From contig JAEWFC010000038.1 of assembly GCA_023389035.1 (NCBI GenBank), positions 372,001 to 436,000 of the forward strand: a DNA stretch of 64,000 nucleotides. Reading direction: 5' to 3'. The number at the start of each line of letters is the position of its first letter. Positions within the stretch are counted from its first letter, which is position 1. Shown piece by piece: positions 7,983 to 16,268 of the stretch. Below the pieces are notes generated by a model. It saw only the letters and a program-made list of their open reading frames with translations, had not been told where the DNA came from and did no database searches. The position numbers were made by a program, and so were the translations under genes. The DNA is from Acidobacteriota bacterium. Its GTDB lineage: Bacteria; Acidobacteriota; Blastocatellia; Pyrinomonadales; Pyrinomonadaceae.

Positions 7983-8921
7983 ATGACCATTCCTCAAGTG
8001 TTTTTAGGCAGTGACGGAAAGCTCCGCAGCGGATGGCGTTTCGCCTGTTTTATGGCGGCCTTCATTTTTGTCGCAGCATTTCTTTCAGCGGTAGCGATCG
8101 TTTTGCTGCCTTCTCTTCGAGAAGTTGCGGTCGAGCTCGGCCCCGCCACGCTGGTGGTGAATGCACTTGTAATGCTCGTCCCGGCGCTCTTCGTCGGCTG
8201 GGTATGCGGAAAATATCTCGAGCGCCTGCCGTTCCGAGCACTCGGGGCCTCGCTGCATGGGCCGTGGTTTCGGCACGTGATCCTCGGACTGGCTATCGGG
8301 GCGATCACGCTCCTACTTGCCATCGGCCTGGCGATGGTATTTACGGAAACCACGTTCGAACTTTCTCCTTCACCAACTGAAGATATCCTTCGCTCGCTCG
8401 CGATCTCGGCAGGCGTATTTGCTCTCGCCGCCACTGCGGAAGAGGTCTTGTTTCGCGGCTATATCCTACAGACATTTGCCAGGTCCGGCCTTGCCTGGTT
8501 CGCCATAGCACTTACCGCGGTATTTTTCGGCGTCGTACATCTTGGAAATCCCGAGGCCGGCCCGCTCTCTTCCCTAAATACCGCTCTCGCCGGTATATGG
8601 TTCGGCGTTGCGTATCTAAAGACGCGTGATCTGTGGTTCGTCACGGGCGTTCATTTTATTTGGAATTGGCTGCAGGGCGCGGTATTCGGGATAGAAGTGA
8701 GCGGCCTCACCGCGATCGCTCCGCATGCGGTAATGCGTGAGATCGAAACCGGTCCGGCTTGGATCAGCGGCGGGCCTTATGGATTGGAAGGCGGCGTGGT
8801 GACGACGATCGCCATCGTGATATCGACCATCGCGATCTATTTCTTGCCGATTCTAAAACCCGATCCCGAACTGCTTGCGCTAACGACCCCACCGGCTTCG
8901 ACTACCCCGTCTGTATCTTGA
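7983..8921 (+). CDS. CPBP family intramembrane glutamic endopeptidase
   Basis: The ATG at 7983 (312 aa) is preferred to the TTG at 7944 because family members commonly begin just before a FLGSDGKLRSGWR-like stretch. Multiple transmembrane helices carry the three CPBP/Abi motifs: EEVLFRG (Glu pair near residues 153-154 and Arg158), FFGVVHLGN, and HFIWNWLQG. The family includes Rce1-like CAAX proteases and bacteriocin self-immunity proteins; the substrate here is unknown. Its 3' end overlaps the convergent nadC gene by 20 bp. It is divergent from the NtrY-type kinase gene. Confidence 0.85.
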   Translation: MTIPQVFLGSDGKLRSGWRFACFMAAFIFVAAFLSAVAIVLLPSLREVAVELGPATLVVNALVMLVPALFVGWVCGKYLERLPFRALGASLHGPWFRHVILGLAIGAITLLLAIGLAMVFTETTFELSPSPTEDILRSLAISAGVFALAATAEEVLFRGYILQTFARSGLAWFAIALTAVFFGVVHLGNPEAGPLSSLNTALAGIWFGVAYLKTRDLWFVTGVHFIWNWLQGAVFGIEVSGLTAIAPHAVMREIETGPAWISGGPYGLEGGVVTTIAIVISTIAIYFLPILKPDPELLALTTPPASTTPSVS

Positions 8922-9759
8922 ACGAGATATCGACCGCCTTTGCTGAATGCGTCAGCCGGCCAACCGATATCAGGTCGACACCAGCTTCTGCATAGGAACG
9001 CACGCGGTTGAGGTCCATGCTTCCGGAAGCCTCGATCAGTACGTTCGGGTTCAGATTGCGAGACATCTCGACCAGCTTTGCACATTCCTCAGGCGTCTGA
9101 TTGTCGAGCATAACGATATCGGCACCTGCTTCTATGGCTTCACGAAGCTGGGCCCAATTGGTCACTTCGACCTCGATCTTGTGCAGGTGGCCGACCTTGT
9201 TCTTGGCCGCACGAACGGCTTCAGTTACACCGCCCGCAAGAGCAATGTGGTTGTCCTTTATGAGAACTCCGTCGTCCAGGCCCATCCGGTGATTCTTCCC
9301 GCCGCCGACGGTCACGGCATATTTTTCGAGCAGCCGCAGGCCGGGAGTTGTTTTTCGTGTATCTACTATCGCGGCAGCGGTTCCGTCCACAGCTCTGACG
9401 AATTGTCGCGTCAGCGTGGCGATCCCTGACATTCGCTGCAGCAGGTTCAGTGCGACGCGTTCACCGGTCAGCAGCACATCGGCATAACCTTTCAGCGTGC
9501 CGATCACCGTTCCTTCTTCGACCTCGTCGCCGTCCGCATAGCCGGTCTCGATCTCTGCAATGTCGCCATCGAGATGCAGGAAAACCGCTTCGGCGATCTC
9601 AAGGCCGCAGATAACAAGATATTCTTTCGCCAAAAACCGCCCCTGCCCGCGAACCTCCGCCGGCACAGTCGAAGCCGTCGTTATATCGCCGCGGCCGATG
9701 TCTTCGGCCAAAAATTGCCCGATCGCCGAGATAACCTCACCATTGTCTAGCCAATTCAT
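8902..9759 (-). CDS. nadC: nicotinate-nucleotide pyrophosphorylase (carboxylating)
   Basis: 285 aa, the usual length. The enzyme joins quinolinate with PRPP to give nicotinate mononucleotide, CO2 and pyrophosphate in NAD synthesis; it is cytoplasmic. Recognisable segments: EDIGRGDITTAS at the N-terminus, RMSGIATLTRQFV, DTRKTTPGLRLLEKYAV, GGGKNHRMGLDDGVLIKDNH and the barrel-end motif IEASGSMDLNRV. nadA and nadB are not nearby. It is convergent with the CPBP gene, overlapping it by 20 bp, and divergent from the lipoprotein gene. Confidence 0.95.
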   Translation of the reverse strand: MNWLDNGEVISAIGQFLAEDIGRGDITTASTVPAEVRGQGRFLAKEYLVICGLEIAEAVFLHLDGDIAEIETGYADGDEVEEGTVIGTLKGYADVLLTGERVALNLLQRMSGIATLTRQFVRAVDGTAAAIVDTRKTTPGLRLLEKYAVTVGGGKNHRMGLDDGVLIKDNHIALAGGVTEAVRAAKNKVGHLHKIEVEVTNWAQLREAIEAGADIVMLDNQTPEECAKLVEMSRNLNPNVLIEASGSMDLNRVRSYAEAGVDLISVGRLTHSAKAVDISFKIQTG

Positions 9760-9835
9760 ATTTGTTCTGGAATACGTTCAGGTACGACCTAATCCTATCA
9801 GACAATCCCTCAAGATTTTAGACCTTTCTTTTGTT

Positions 9836-9864
9836 TTGACATTGCCGCCGTTCACGCGTAATCT
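9836..9864 (+). promoter_or_regulatory. sigma-70-type promoter for the small lipoprotein gene
   Basis: TTGACA (9836-9841), a 17-bp spacer and TAATCT (9859-9864). The implied transcription start is near 9871, about 40 nt before the ATG, with AAGGAGAA at 9897-9904 as a strong ribosome site. Confidence 0.7.
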
Positions 9865-9911
9865 CGGCGCGTCCCAAAACACTTTGAAATTATTCCAAGG
9901 AGAACTCTGTA

Positions 9912-10343
9912 ATGAAAAATAAATTTCAATTGGTCTTCTCATTAGCAGCCCTTTTTGCGGTCGCCATCGCATGCAATATGAGCACGGCAAACATGAGCAG
10001 CTTTAAGGTTGGAAAAGACGAAGAGGTAAAGACCGAATCGTCAACGTTTAAGGCTGGAGAGACGATTTACGGAGTAGCAACAATTTCAAACGCCCCGGGC
10101 AAGACGACGGTAAAATTTCACCTTCAGGCCGACGACGTCAGCGGACTCGAGAAAGGTGAAATGATCAAAGGTTCGAATGTTGATGTAAAACTTCCCGATG
10201 GCGGCGGGACCGCGATGTACTCGCTCCCCATCCCGGCTGGAGTAACTGGCGGCAAATATATTTTGACCGCCGATATGCACAATGATGCCGGCGAAAAGAA
10301 AGACGGAAAGACCGTTGCTATAACGATCGAAGAGGCACAATAG
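9912..10343 (+). CDS. small predicted lipoprotein of unknown function
   Basis: 143 aa. The N-terminus is a lipoprotein signal (MKNKFQLVFSLAALFAVAIAC) with the lipobox ending in a cysteine at residue 21, so it is probably anchored in a membrane. The rest looks like a single beta-sandwich domain (SSTFKAGETIYGVATISNAPGKT, VKFHLQADDVSG, YSLPIPAGVTGGKYILTADM), resembling Ig-like domains that bind other proteins or stabilise envelopes. Strong AAGGAG ribosome site 7 bp before the ATG and a near-consensus promoter support expression. Function unknown. Confidence 0.85.
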   Translation: MKNKFQLVFSLAALFAVAIACNMSTANMSSFKVGKDEEVKTESSTFKAGETIYGVATISNAPGKTTVKFHLQADDVSGLEKGEMIKGSNVDVKLPDGGGTAMYSLPIPAGVTGGKYILTADMHNDAGEKKDGKTVAITIEEAQ

Positions 10344-10359
10344 TCAGCATCGGGAAAAA

Positions 10360-10400
10360 ATCGCGGTGCGGAATCTCGTTTTCTAGACCGCGATCGTTTT
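10360..10400 (+). terminator. possible terminator after the lipoprotein gene
   Basis: ATCGCGGT and ACCGCGAT form an 8-bp stem with a long (19-nt) loop, followed by CGTTTTGG on the plus strand. The long loop makes it a weak candidate. Confidence 0.4.
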
Positions 10401-10415
10401 GGGCCCTGGCTGTTA

Positions 10416-11084
10416 TCACGGGATCGGAGCGCTGATCCGAATATTCGGTTCGAACTCGTATTTCACCAGAGAACGGCTGAGAAGCTGCCTCGGCGAGAGC
10501 ATGGCCTGCAACATTTCTTCCTGGAGCAGACCTCCGTTGTCGCCGATCCACGTTCTCTCTTCGTCGATCAACATCCCGTCTTTGCTGTTTTTGACCCTGA
10601 GATACTCGAACATCCGGGCAGGAAAATTCCCAAGAAAGACGGGCTCGACCGTTAATTGGCTCACCGAACATCCACCGGAAACGCTTCCGCTGCCAGAGCC
10701 GTATCCGGGCACTTCAGTACACGTATCGATCTTTATCCACGGTTCCTGGTTCTTCCGCTCATAGCGAAAATGGCCTATCAGAATAGTTTCGCGTTCGACA
10801 GCTCCCTCGTCAGTCATGGATCGTTTGAGGTCCCGCCAATGGTCGTCGGCGAGCCATTCTTCAAGCTGATACTCAGTTGTCTTCAAGACGCCGCCCTCAT
10901 ATTTCTCGTCCGTCGTCTCCACCCGACGCTGGCGATCATAAAGGCCTTCTCGTGCCTTGAATTTAAGATCGCTCAATTCCTGATACTCGGCGATCTTCCG
11001 CTGAGCCAGCCCGTCGACGGTAAGCAACATCAGCAGCGCGGCCGCGACAGCCAGGCTATTCCAGATCGTCTTTCTCGTGATCAT
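10416..11084 (-). CDS. secreted protein of unknown function, coupled to valS
   Basis: 222 aa, no family recognised. An N-terminal signal peptide (WNSLAVAAALLMLLTVDGLAQ) precedes a charged domain with repeated mention of Tyr/Arg-rich strands (RKIAEYQELSDLKFKAREGLYDRQRR) and a Gly/Ser turn (GYGSGSGSVSGG). Its ATG overlaps the valS stop codon (TAATG), so it is translated from the same message, although a functional link to tRNA charging is unlikely. Probably periplasmic. Confidence 0.75.
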   Translation of the reverse strand: MITRKTIWNSLAVAAALLMLLTVDGLAQRKIAEYQELSDLKFKAREGLYDRQRRVETTDEKYEGGVLKTTEYQLEEWLADDHWRDLKRSMTDEGAVERETILIGHFRYERKNQEPWIKIDTCTEVPGYGSGSGSVSGGCSVSQLTVEPVFLGNFPARMFEYLRVKNSKDGMLIDEERTWIGDNGGLLQEEMLQAMLSPRQLLSRSLVKYEFEPNIRISAPIP

Positions 11085-13765
11085 TAGTTCAGCGCCTCCA
11101 GATTGGTTTTGAGCGTCGCCGTCTGCTGTTCGATTTCGACCTTTCTCTCCCGAAGGGCCTCGACTTTTTCCGCAGGTGCTTTGTTTACGAAGTCAGAATT
11201 CGAAAGCTGCCCGGTTAGACGCTGCAACTCGACTTCGAGTTTGTTGACCTGGGTCTGCAATCTTTCGCGTTCCTTGTCGAAATCAATCAGCCCCTCAAGC
11301 GGTACGGCGATCTCGGCATTGCTGATCACTGCCTTTGCCGAAGCCTTTGGAACATTGAGAGTTTCGTTCAGGACAAGCGTTTCCGCCCGGGCGAGCTTTA
11401 AGACCTGTGCCTCGTTCGCTGCAAAGATCGACTGCATCTCGGGGCTCGCGGCAACGTGCACGGCGACACGATCCGCGGGCTTGATGTTAAGCTCCGTGCG
11501 AATATTCCTGACGCGCCGAATGAGATCGATCACCGAGCCCATTTCCATCTCGGCCCGCTCATCAATGCGCGACGCATCGCCCTCGGGAAACTGCGAGAGC
11601 ATTATCGTGGCGTCCGCCGTTGAATAAGCGGTGTGATGGAATTCGTTCGTAACGCCCGGGAGTTTTTGCCACAGTTCCTCGGTCAGATACGGCATGAACG
11701 GATGCAGCAGCCGTAGCGCCTGTTCGAGGACAGAAAGGATAAAAGAGCTTGCCGCAATATCGCCGGCATTGATCTCGTCCTTCTTGAGTTCGATATACCA
11801 ATCGCAGAAATCATCCCAGAAAAAGTGGTAAAGCAACTGGACAGCCTCGTGAAACTGATAATTCGTAAGGGCTTTATTTACCGCGATCGACGTTTTATTG
11901 AGCCTGGAGATGATCCAGCGGTCAGCGAGTTGGGGCGACGCCGGCATCGAAGGATCGACCGTCGCTCCGTCGGAATTAAGCAAACAAAAACGCGTCGCAT
12001 TCCAGATCTTGTTCGCGAAATTCCTGAAGCTCTCGACCTTTTCGTCACGCCACGCAAAATCTGCTCCCGTCGCCGAACCCGCGAGCGTCATCCGGGTGGC
12101 ATCCACTCCGAACTTCGCAAATACGTCGAGCGGATCGATGCCGTTCTGCTTCGTCTTGGACATTCGCTGCCCGTTCTTATCGAGGACGGTACCGGTGATC
12201 ACGACGTCGTCGAACGGCTTCTTTCCAACGAACTTCATCCCTGACATCACCATTCGCGAGACCCATAGAAAGATGATGTCGCGGCCGGTCACCAATACGT
12301 CTGTCGGGTAAAACGTCTCGAGATCCGCCGGTACCGGTTTGCCTTGCCGCTGTCCCGTCCAACCCAGAGTTGAGAACGGCCAAAGTGCCGATGAAAACCA
12401 CGTGTCGAGCACGTCCTGGTCCTGGATCAACCCGGGCGTTCCGGCCTGTTCCTGAGCCTCTTCAAATGAACGAGCGACAAAGACATTGCCCTCGGCGTCG
12501 TACCAAGCCGGGATCTGATGCCCCCACCAGAGCTGCCGCGATATCGTCCAATCACGAAGATTCTCAAGCCATGTCGTGTAGACCTTTCGATGAGGCACTT
12601 CCGGGATGAAACGCGGCACGCTCTCCTCCGACATCAGCTTTAGCGCCATGTCACGCATCTCGTCCATTTTCACGAACCACTGCAGCGAAAGCAGCGGTTC
12701 GATTACGGTACCGCATCGTTCGCAATGCGGCAGCGTTACGTCATAGTCTTCGACCTTTTCGAGTAGGCCTAGTTCCGTAAACCGCTCGATCACCTTTTCC
12801 CGGGCAGCGTAACGATCCAACCCCTCGAACTCATCACCGGCCGCGGCGTTCATTGTCGCGTCGTCATTCATTACCACCAGCTTTTCCAGCGAATGGCGTT
12901 CGCCGATCTCCCAGTCGTTCGGATCGTGGGCAGGCGTGATCTTTACCGCACCGGTGCCAAATTCCGATTCCACGTATTCGTCTGCAATTATCGGTATCTC
13001 GCGATCGGTCAGCGGCAACGCGATCGTTTTGCCGATAAGCGAACTGTAACGCTCGTCGTCGGGGTTGACCGCAACGGCAGTATCGCCAAGCATCGTCTCC
13101 GGCCGCGTCGTCGCAACCGTTATCGTTCCGCCGCCGTTGACCGGGTAATTCAGGTAGTAAAGCTTACCGTCCTTGGCTTTGGCTTCCTTGATCTCAAGGT
13201 CTGAAAGCACGGTCTTATCACGAGGGCACCAGTTAACGATCCGCGTCCCGCGATATATCCAGCCTTCCTCGTACAGCCGCACGAATACCTCGCGAACGGC
13301 CAGCGACAGATCATCGTCCATCGTGAACCGTTCACGCGACCAATCGACCGAAAGCCCCTCGACCCGCATCTGCCGCGTTATCTCGCCGCCGTACTTTTTC
13401 TTCCATTCCCAAACCCGCTCAGTGAATGCCTCGCGGCCGAGATCCTGCGGCGTCTTGTGCTCGTCTTTCTTCAACTGACGTGTGACCATCAGCTGCGTCG
13501 AGATGCCGGCGTGATCAGTACCGACCAAAAAAAGCGTGCGGTATCCCTGCATTCGCTTCCATCGCGTCAGCACGTCCATTATCGTGTGCTGCAACGCATG
13601 GCCCATGTGCAGCGAACCCGTCACATTTGGCGGCGGAATGACGATCGAAAACTTCGGAGCGTCATAGTCGAGATTGATCTCCGGAGCGAAAAAGCCCTGC
13701 TTTTCCCACCGTTCGTAATGGCTTTCTTCGGCGACCTTCGGGTCGTAGGCTTTAGGGATTTCCAT
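11084..13765 (-). CDS. valS: valine--tRNA ligase
   Basis: 893 aa, typical length. Class I synthetase that charges tRNA-Val and edits mischarged threonine. The HIGH motif appears as HMGH at residues 53-56 in PPPNVTGSLHMGHALQH; the KMSKS loop reads RMSKTKQNG. The catalytic core is split by the editing domain (TTRPETMLGDTAVAVNPDD) and followed by the WWGHQIPAWYD and anticodon-binding regions; the C-terminus is the usual coiled coil (LIDFDKERERLQTQVNKLE). A hairpin at 13796-13830 lies between it and the upstream receiver gene. No T-box leader was seen. Confidence 0.97.
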   Translation of the reverse strand: MEIPKAYDPKVAEESHYERWEKQGFFAPEINLDYDAPKFSIVIPPPNVTGSLHMGHALQHTIMDVLTRWKRMQGYRTLFLVGTDHAGISTQLMVTRQLKKDEHKTPQDLGREAFTERVWEWKKKYGGEITRQMRVEGLSVDWSRERFTMDDDLSLAVREVFVRLYEEGWIYRGTRIVNWCPRDKTVLSDLEIKEAKAKDGKLYYLNYPVNGGGTITVATTRPETMLGDTAVAVNPDDERYSSLIGKTIALPLTDREIPIIADEYVESEFGTGAVKITPAHDPNDWEIGERHSLEKLVVMNDDATMNAAAGDEFEGLDRYAAREKVIERFTELGLLEKVEDYDVTLPHCERCGTVIEPLLSLQWFVKMDEMRDMALKLMSEESVPRFIPEVPHRKVYTTWLENLRDWTISRQLWWGHQIPAWYDAEGNVFVARSFEEAQEQAGTPGLIQDQDVLDTWFSSALWPFSTLGWTGQRQGKPVPADLETFYPTDVLVTGRDIIFLWVSRMVMSGMKFVGKKPFDDVVITGTVLDKNGQRMSKTKQNGIDPLDVFAKFGVDATRMTLAGSATGADFAWRDEKVESFRNFANKIWNATRFCLLNSDGATVDPSMPASPQLADRWIISRLNKTSIAVNKALTNYQFHEAVQLLYHFFWDDFCDWYIELKKDEINAGDIAASSFILSVLEQALRLLHPFMPYLTEELWQKLPGVTNEFHHTAYSTADATIMLSQFPEGDASRIDERAEMEMGSVIDLIRRVRNIRTELNIKPADRVAVHVAASPEMQSIFAANEAQVLKLARAETLVLNETLNVPKASAKAVISNAEIAVPLEGLIDFDKERERLQTQVNKLEVELQRLTGQLSNSDFVNKAPAEKVEALRERKVEIEQQTATLKTNLEALN

Positions 13766-13795
13766 ATGAATAAAACTGCAATTCTAAAACAATCA

Positions 13796-13830
13796 CGGCA
13801 GGTTTTCATCTCACCGATAAAAACCTGCCG
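13796..13830 (-). terminator. hairpin between the receiver gene and valS, possible terminator
   Basis: CGGCAGGTTTT pairs with AAAACCTGCCG (11 bp, 13-nt loop). On the minus strand it is followed by TGATTGTTTT, a weak T-tract. It could end the upstream receiver transcript or attenuate valS. Confidence 0.6.
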
Positions 13831-13855
13831 CAAAATGTCGCTAACTGGATAATTC

Positions 13856-15094
13856 TTAATATTTCTGCGACATACGCTCAACGACCCGCTCGACGATCAG
13901 CTCCATCAATTCATCCGAGATGCTAACCGCACGTTTGTTGCTGCCCATCAGTTCCGCACGCTCGGCCGTTGTAAGCTCCAGCGTTTGGTTAGCGCCGATC
14001 GGTGGAATATCAAGAAGCACGTCGTCAAAACTAACGGAAGCCGTCGATGGCCGGTCGAAACTTACGGTTTCGACGCCCATTTGGCCGAACGGGCCTTCGG
14101 GATCGCGGCCGTCATCGGTTGCAGTTTCACGCTCGGACGACTCTGCGTCGCTCGACATCGGCTGTTCGGCCTGTGTCTCCACCATTGTGAACGGCTCGGG
14201 CATCTCGGGTTGATGTTCCGAGAGGTCCGTTGTTTCATACCGATCCGTCCCGCCATCGGGCGGTTCCGGAGCGGTAGGCTCGTCAGTCACTCGCGACTGA
14301 AAGGGATCAGGGTACGTGGCCTCTGCCTGCCGCTCGCTTTCCTGCTGCAAATATTCCGATAATGACGGCTCTTGTTCTTCCTCAGGAGTCGAATCAGGGC
14401 CATTCGGCGGAACGATCTCGAAATCGAGCGTATCCGCATTCGTAGCCAAGTAGCTTGTTTCGATCATTTCATCATCGAGGCCGCCATCATCAAATCCCGA
14501 ACCGACATCGCTGCCAGGCGCGGACCGTGATTCGTCAGAGAAACTCTGTGAATAGAGGTTCTCTATATCATCAACCGGCCCAGTATGAACCGCCGGATCG
14601 ACTTCCTCTACTTGTTGTAGATCTCGCGAGTCTTCAGCAGGTTCGTCGAAAGCTTCGTGATGTAACGTCTCCGCGGAGCTTTCATCGGGTGCTGCCGCAG
14701 GAGCAGCGTCCACCGCGCCGGACGCGTCCAGCAGTTCATTCACTTGAGCGATCAATTGCCTGATCGACTGAAAAGGCTTTGTGAGATAGGCATTGGCCTT
14801 AACTGTGGATGCCTGCAGCTCATCGAAAGGCTCAAAGCTGCCGACAAGCAGGATCACCGGGATCTCACGCAGCTCTTCGTGCTGACGCATCTCATAGCAG
14901 ATGTCGTAACCGTTCGCCCCAGGCATATTTACATCCAAAAGCACGATATCCGGCCGCGACGCACGTATGAACGACAAGGCACTGTCACCATCACCGACCG
15001 TCGTAACCTCAAATCCTTCATCAGTAAAGGTAAGATTTACGACCTTTTGGATCGTCGGTGAATCATCTGCAAGCAAAAGTCGGCGTTTTGACAC
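13856..15094 (-). CDS. response regulator with receiver domain, long disordered linker and C-terminal helix
   Basis: 412 aa. Residues 1-120 are a complete receiver (D10/D11 acidic pair, phosphoacceptor D54 in VLLDVNMPG, K106 in YLTKPF). Residues 130-365 are strongly acidic and Pro/Ser/Glu-rich, without predicted structure. The last 30 residues (KRAVSISDELMELIVERVVE) form an amphipathic helix likely to bind a partner. There is no DNA-binding or enzymatic output domain. The layout is like that of polarity/motility regulators such as Myxococcus RomR, though homology is not claimed. No cognate kinase is adjacent. Confidence 0.85.
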   Translation of the reverse strand: MSKRRLLLADDSPTIQKVVNLTFTDEGFEVTTVGDGDSALSFIRASRPDIVLLDVNMPGANGYDICYEMRQHEELREIPVILLVGSFEPFDELQASTVKANAYLTKPFQSIRQLIAQVNELLDASGAVDAAPAAAPDESSAETLHHEAFDEPAEDSRDLQQVEEVDPAVHTGPVDDIENLYSQSFSDESRSAPGSDVGSGFDDGGLDDEMIETSYLATNADTLDFEIVPPNGPDSTPEEEQEPSLSEYLQQESERQAEATYPDPFQSRVTDEPTAPEPPDGGTDRYETTDLSEHQPEMPEPFTMVETQAEQPMSSDAESSERETATDDGRDPEGPFGQMGVETVSFDRPSTASVSFDDVLLDIPPIGANQTLELTTAERAELMGSNKRAVSISDELMELIVERVVERMSQKY

Positions 15095-15175
15095 TCTTAT
15101 CGCTCCTTATCGTTATGTTGATGTAAAAGGGCAGCTTACGGACAGTTGAAAATTATCACTACGACCGTTGTCAGG

Positions 15176-16171
15176 TCAAGAAACAGCCTTTAGCTGTGCT
15201 AATTCGGCGGCAAGGCGAATCGCCGCCATCATGCTCGAATGATCCGCCGCCTTTTTCCCCACGATATCGAAAGCCGTGCCGTGGTCGACCGATGTGCGGA
15301 TCAGCGGAAGCCCGAGCGTTACATTGACCCCGGAACCGAACGACAACGCCTTCACCGGTATCGTCGCCTGATCGTGATAACACGCGATCACAGCATCGAA
15401 CTCGCCCTTGAAGCCTCGCAAAAATATCGTGTCCGGTGAATACGGGCCGCTGACCTCGATCCTTTTCTCTCGAGCCACCGCAACAGCCGGCTCGATGATC
15501 TCAGCCTCTTCGCTTCCGAACATACCGTTCTCCGATGCGTGCGGATTTATTCCGGCAACTGCGATGGTGACCTTTCGTCCGAGCAGATCCGACAACTGTC
15601 GATCCGTGAACTCGATCAGCGAGACAAGGCGTTCGATTGTCACGTAACGGATCGCCTCAACGAGCGGCATATGGGTCGACATCAGCACGACCCGCAGCTT
15701 GTCGGCGAAAAAACTCATCGCGAATCGCTCTGTTCCCGTCAGGGCCGCAAGAAACTCTGTGTGGCCCGGATGATCATATCCACCCATCGCAAGCGATCGC
15801 TTGCTTATCGGGGCAGTTGAGATCGCATCTATCTCTCCCGCACGCCACATGTCGACGGCCTTCTCGATATATTGCCCGGAAGCACGCCCTGCGGCCTCGC
15901 TCTCTTCACCTATAGCGAGATCGGTCGGTAAATTGTCGAGATCTACCACACTGATCGCTTCGCCGCCAGCTACCCCATATGAATGTAGCTCAATCTCAAG
16001 CCCCAACTCGTCGTTTAGCCGTCGCAAATGTGCAAGATCGCCAATAACTATCGGCACGAATCCGGCATCGCTCCGCATCTCTGCCAGCGAACGCAGAACG
16101 ACCTCCGGGCCGATGCCGGCGGCGTTGCCTATCGTGATACCGATCCGCGGAATATTGGCGTTCGCGATCAT
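15176..16171 (-). CDS. pdxA: 4-hydroxythreonine-4-phosphate dehydrogenase
   Basis: 331 aa. NAD-dependent oxidation of 4-phosphohydroxy-threonine in the DXP-dependent route to pyridoxal phosphate; cytoplasmic metal enzyme. Recognisable blocks are ITIGNAAGIGPEVV at the N-terminus (most homologues have GDPAGIGPE here), STAPISK, GHTEFLA, NPHASENGMFGSEE and CYHDQATIPVKAL, which carry the metal-binding His residues. It lies downstream of ftsZ but behind the ftsZ terminator, so it may have its own promoter. pdxJ is not in the window. Confidence 0.95.
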   Translation of the reverse strand: MIANANIPRIGITIGNAAGIGPEVVLRSLAEMRSDAGFVPIVIGDLAHLRRLNDELGLEIELHSYGVAGGEAISVVDLDNLPTDLAIGEESEAAGRASGQYIEKAVDMWRAGEIDAISTAPISKRSLAMGGYDHPGHTEFLAALTGTERFAMSFFADKLRVVLMSTHMPLVEAIRYVTIERLVSLIEFTDRQLSDLLGRKVTIAVAGINPHASENGMFGSEEAEIIEPAVAVAREKRIEVSGPYSPDTIFLRGFKGEFDAVIACYHDQATIPVKALSFGSGVNVTLGLPLIRTSVDHGTAFDIVGKKAADHSSMMAAIRLAAELAQLKAVS

Positions 16172-16206
16172 TAGATACCGTCAATGATATACCACTCACA
16201 TCCGGC

Positions 16207-16244
16207 AAAAAAATGAGCCCTTCTTCCGATAGAAAAAGGGCTCA
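16207..16244 (-). terminator. Rho-independent terminator of the division/cell-wall operon after ftsZ
   Basis: On the minus strand, TGAGCCC-TT pairs with AA-GGGCTCA (stem 16214-16222 / 16236-16244), followed by a run of seven T (16207-16213). It sits 24 bp after the ftsZ stop. Confidence 0.9.
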
Positions 16245-16268
16245 AGCAAATAGCCTCGTATTGTTGAT

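Noticed and set aside
13766..13855. T-box leader for valS
   Set aside because: Only a simple hairpin is visible; no specifier loop or T-box core sequence.
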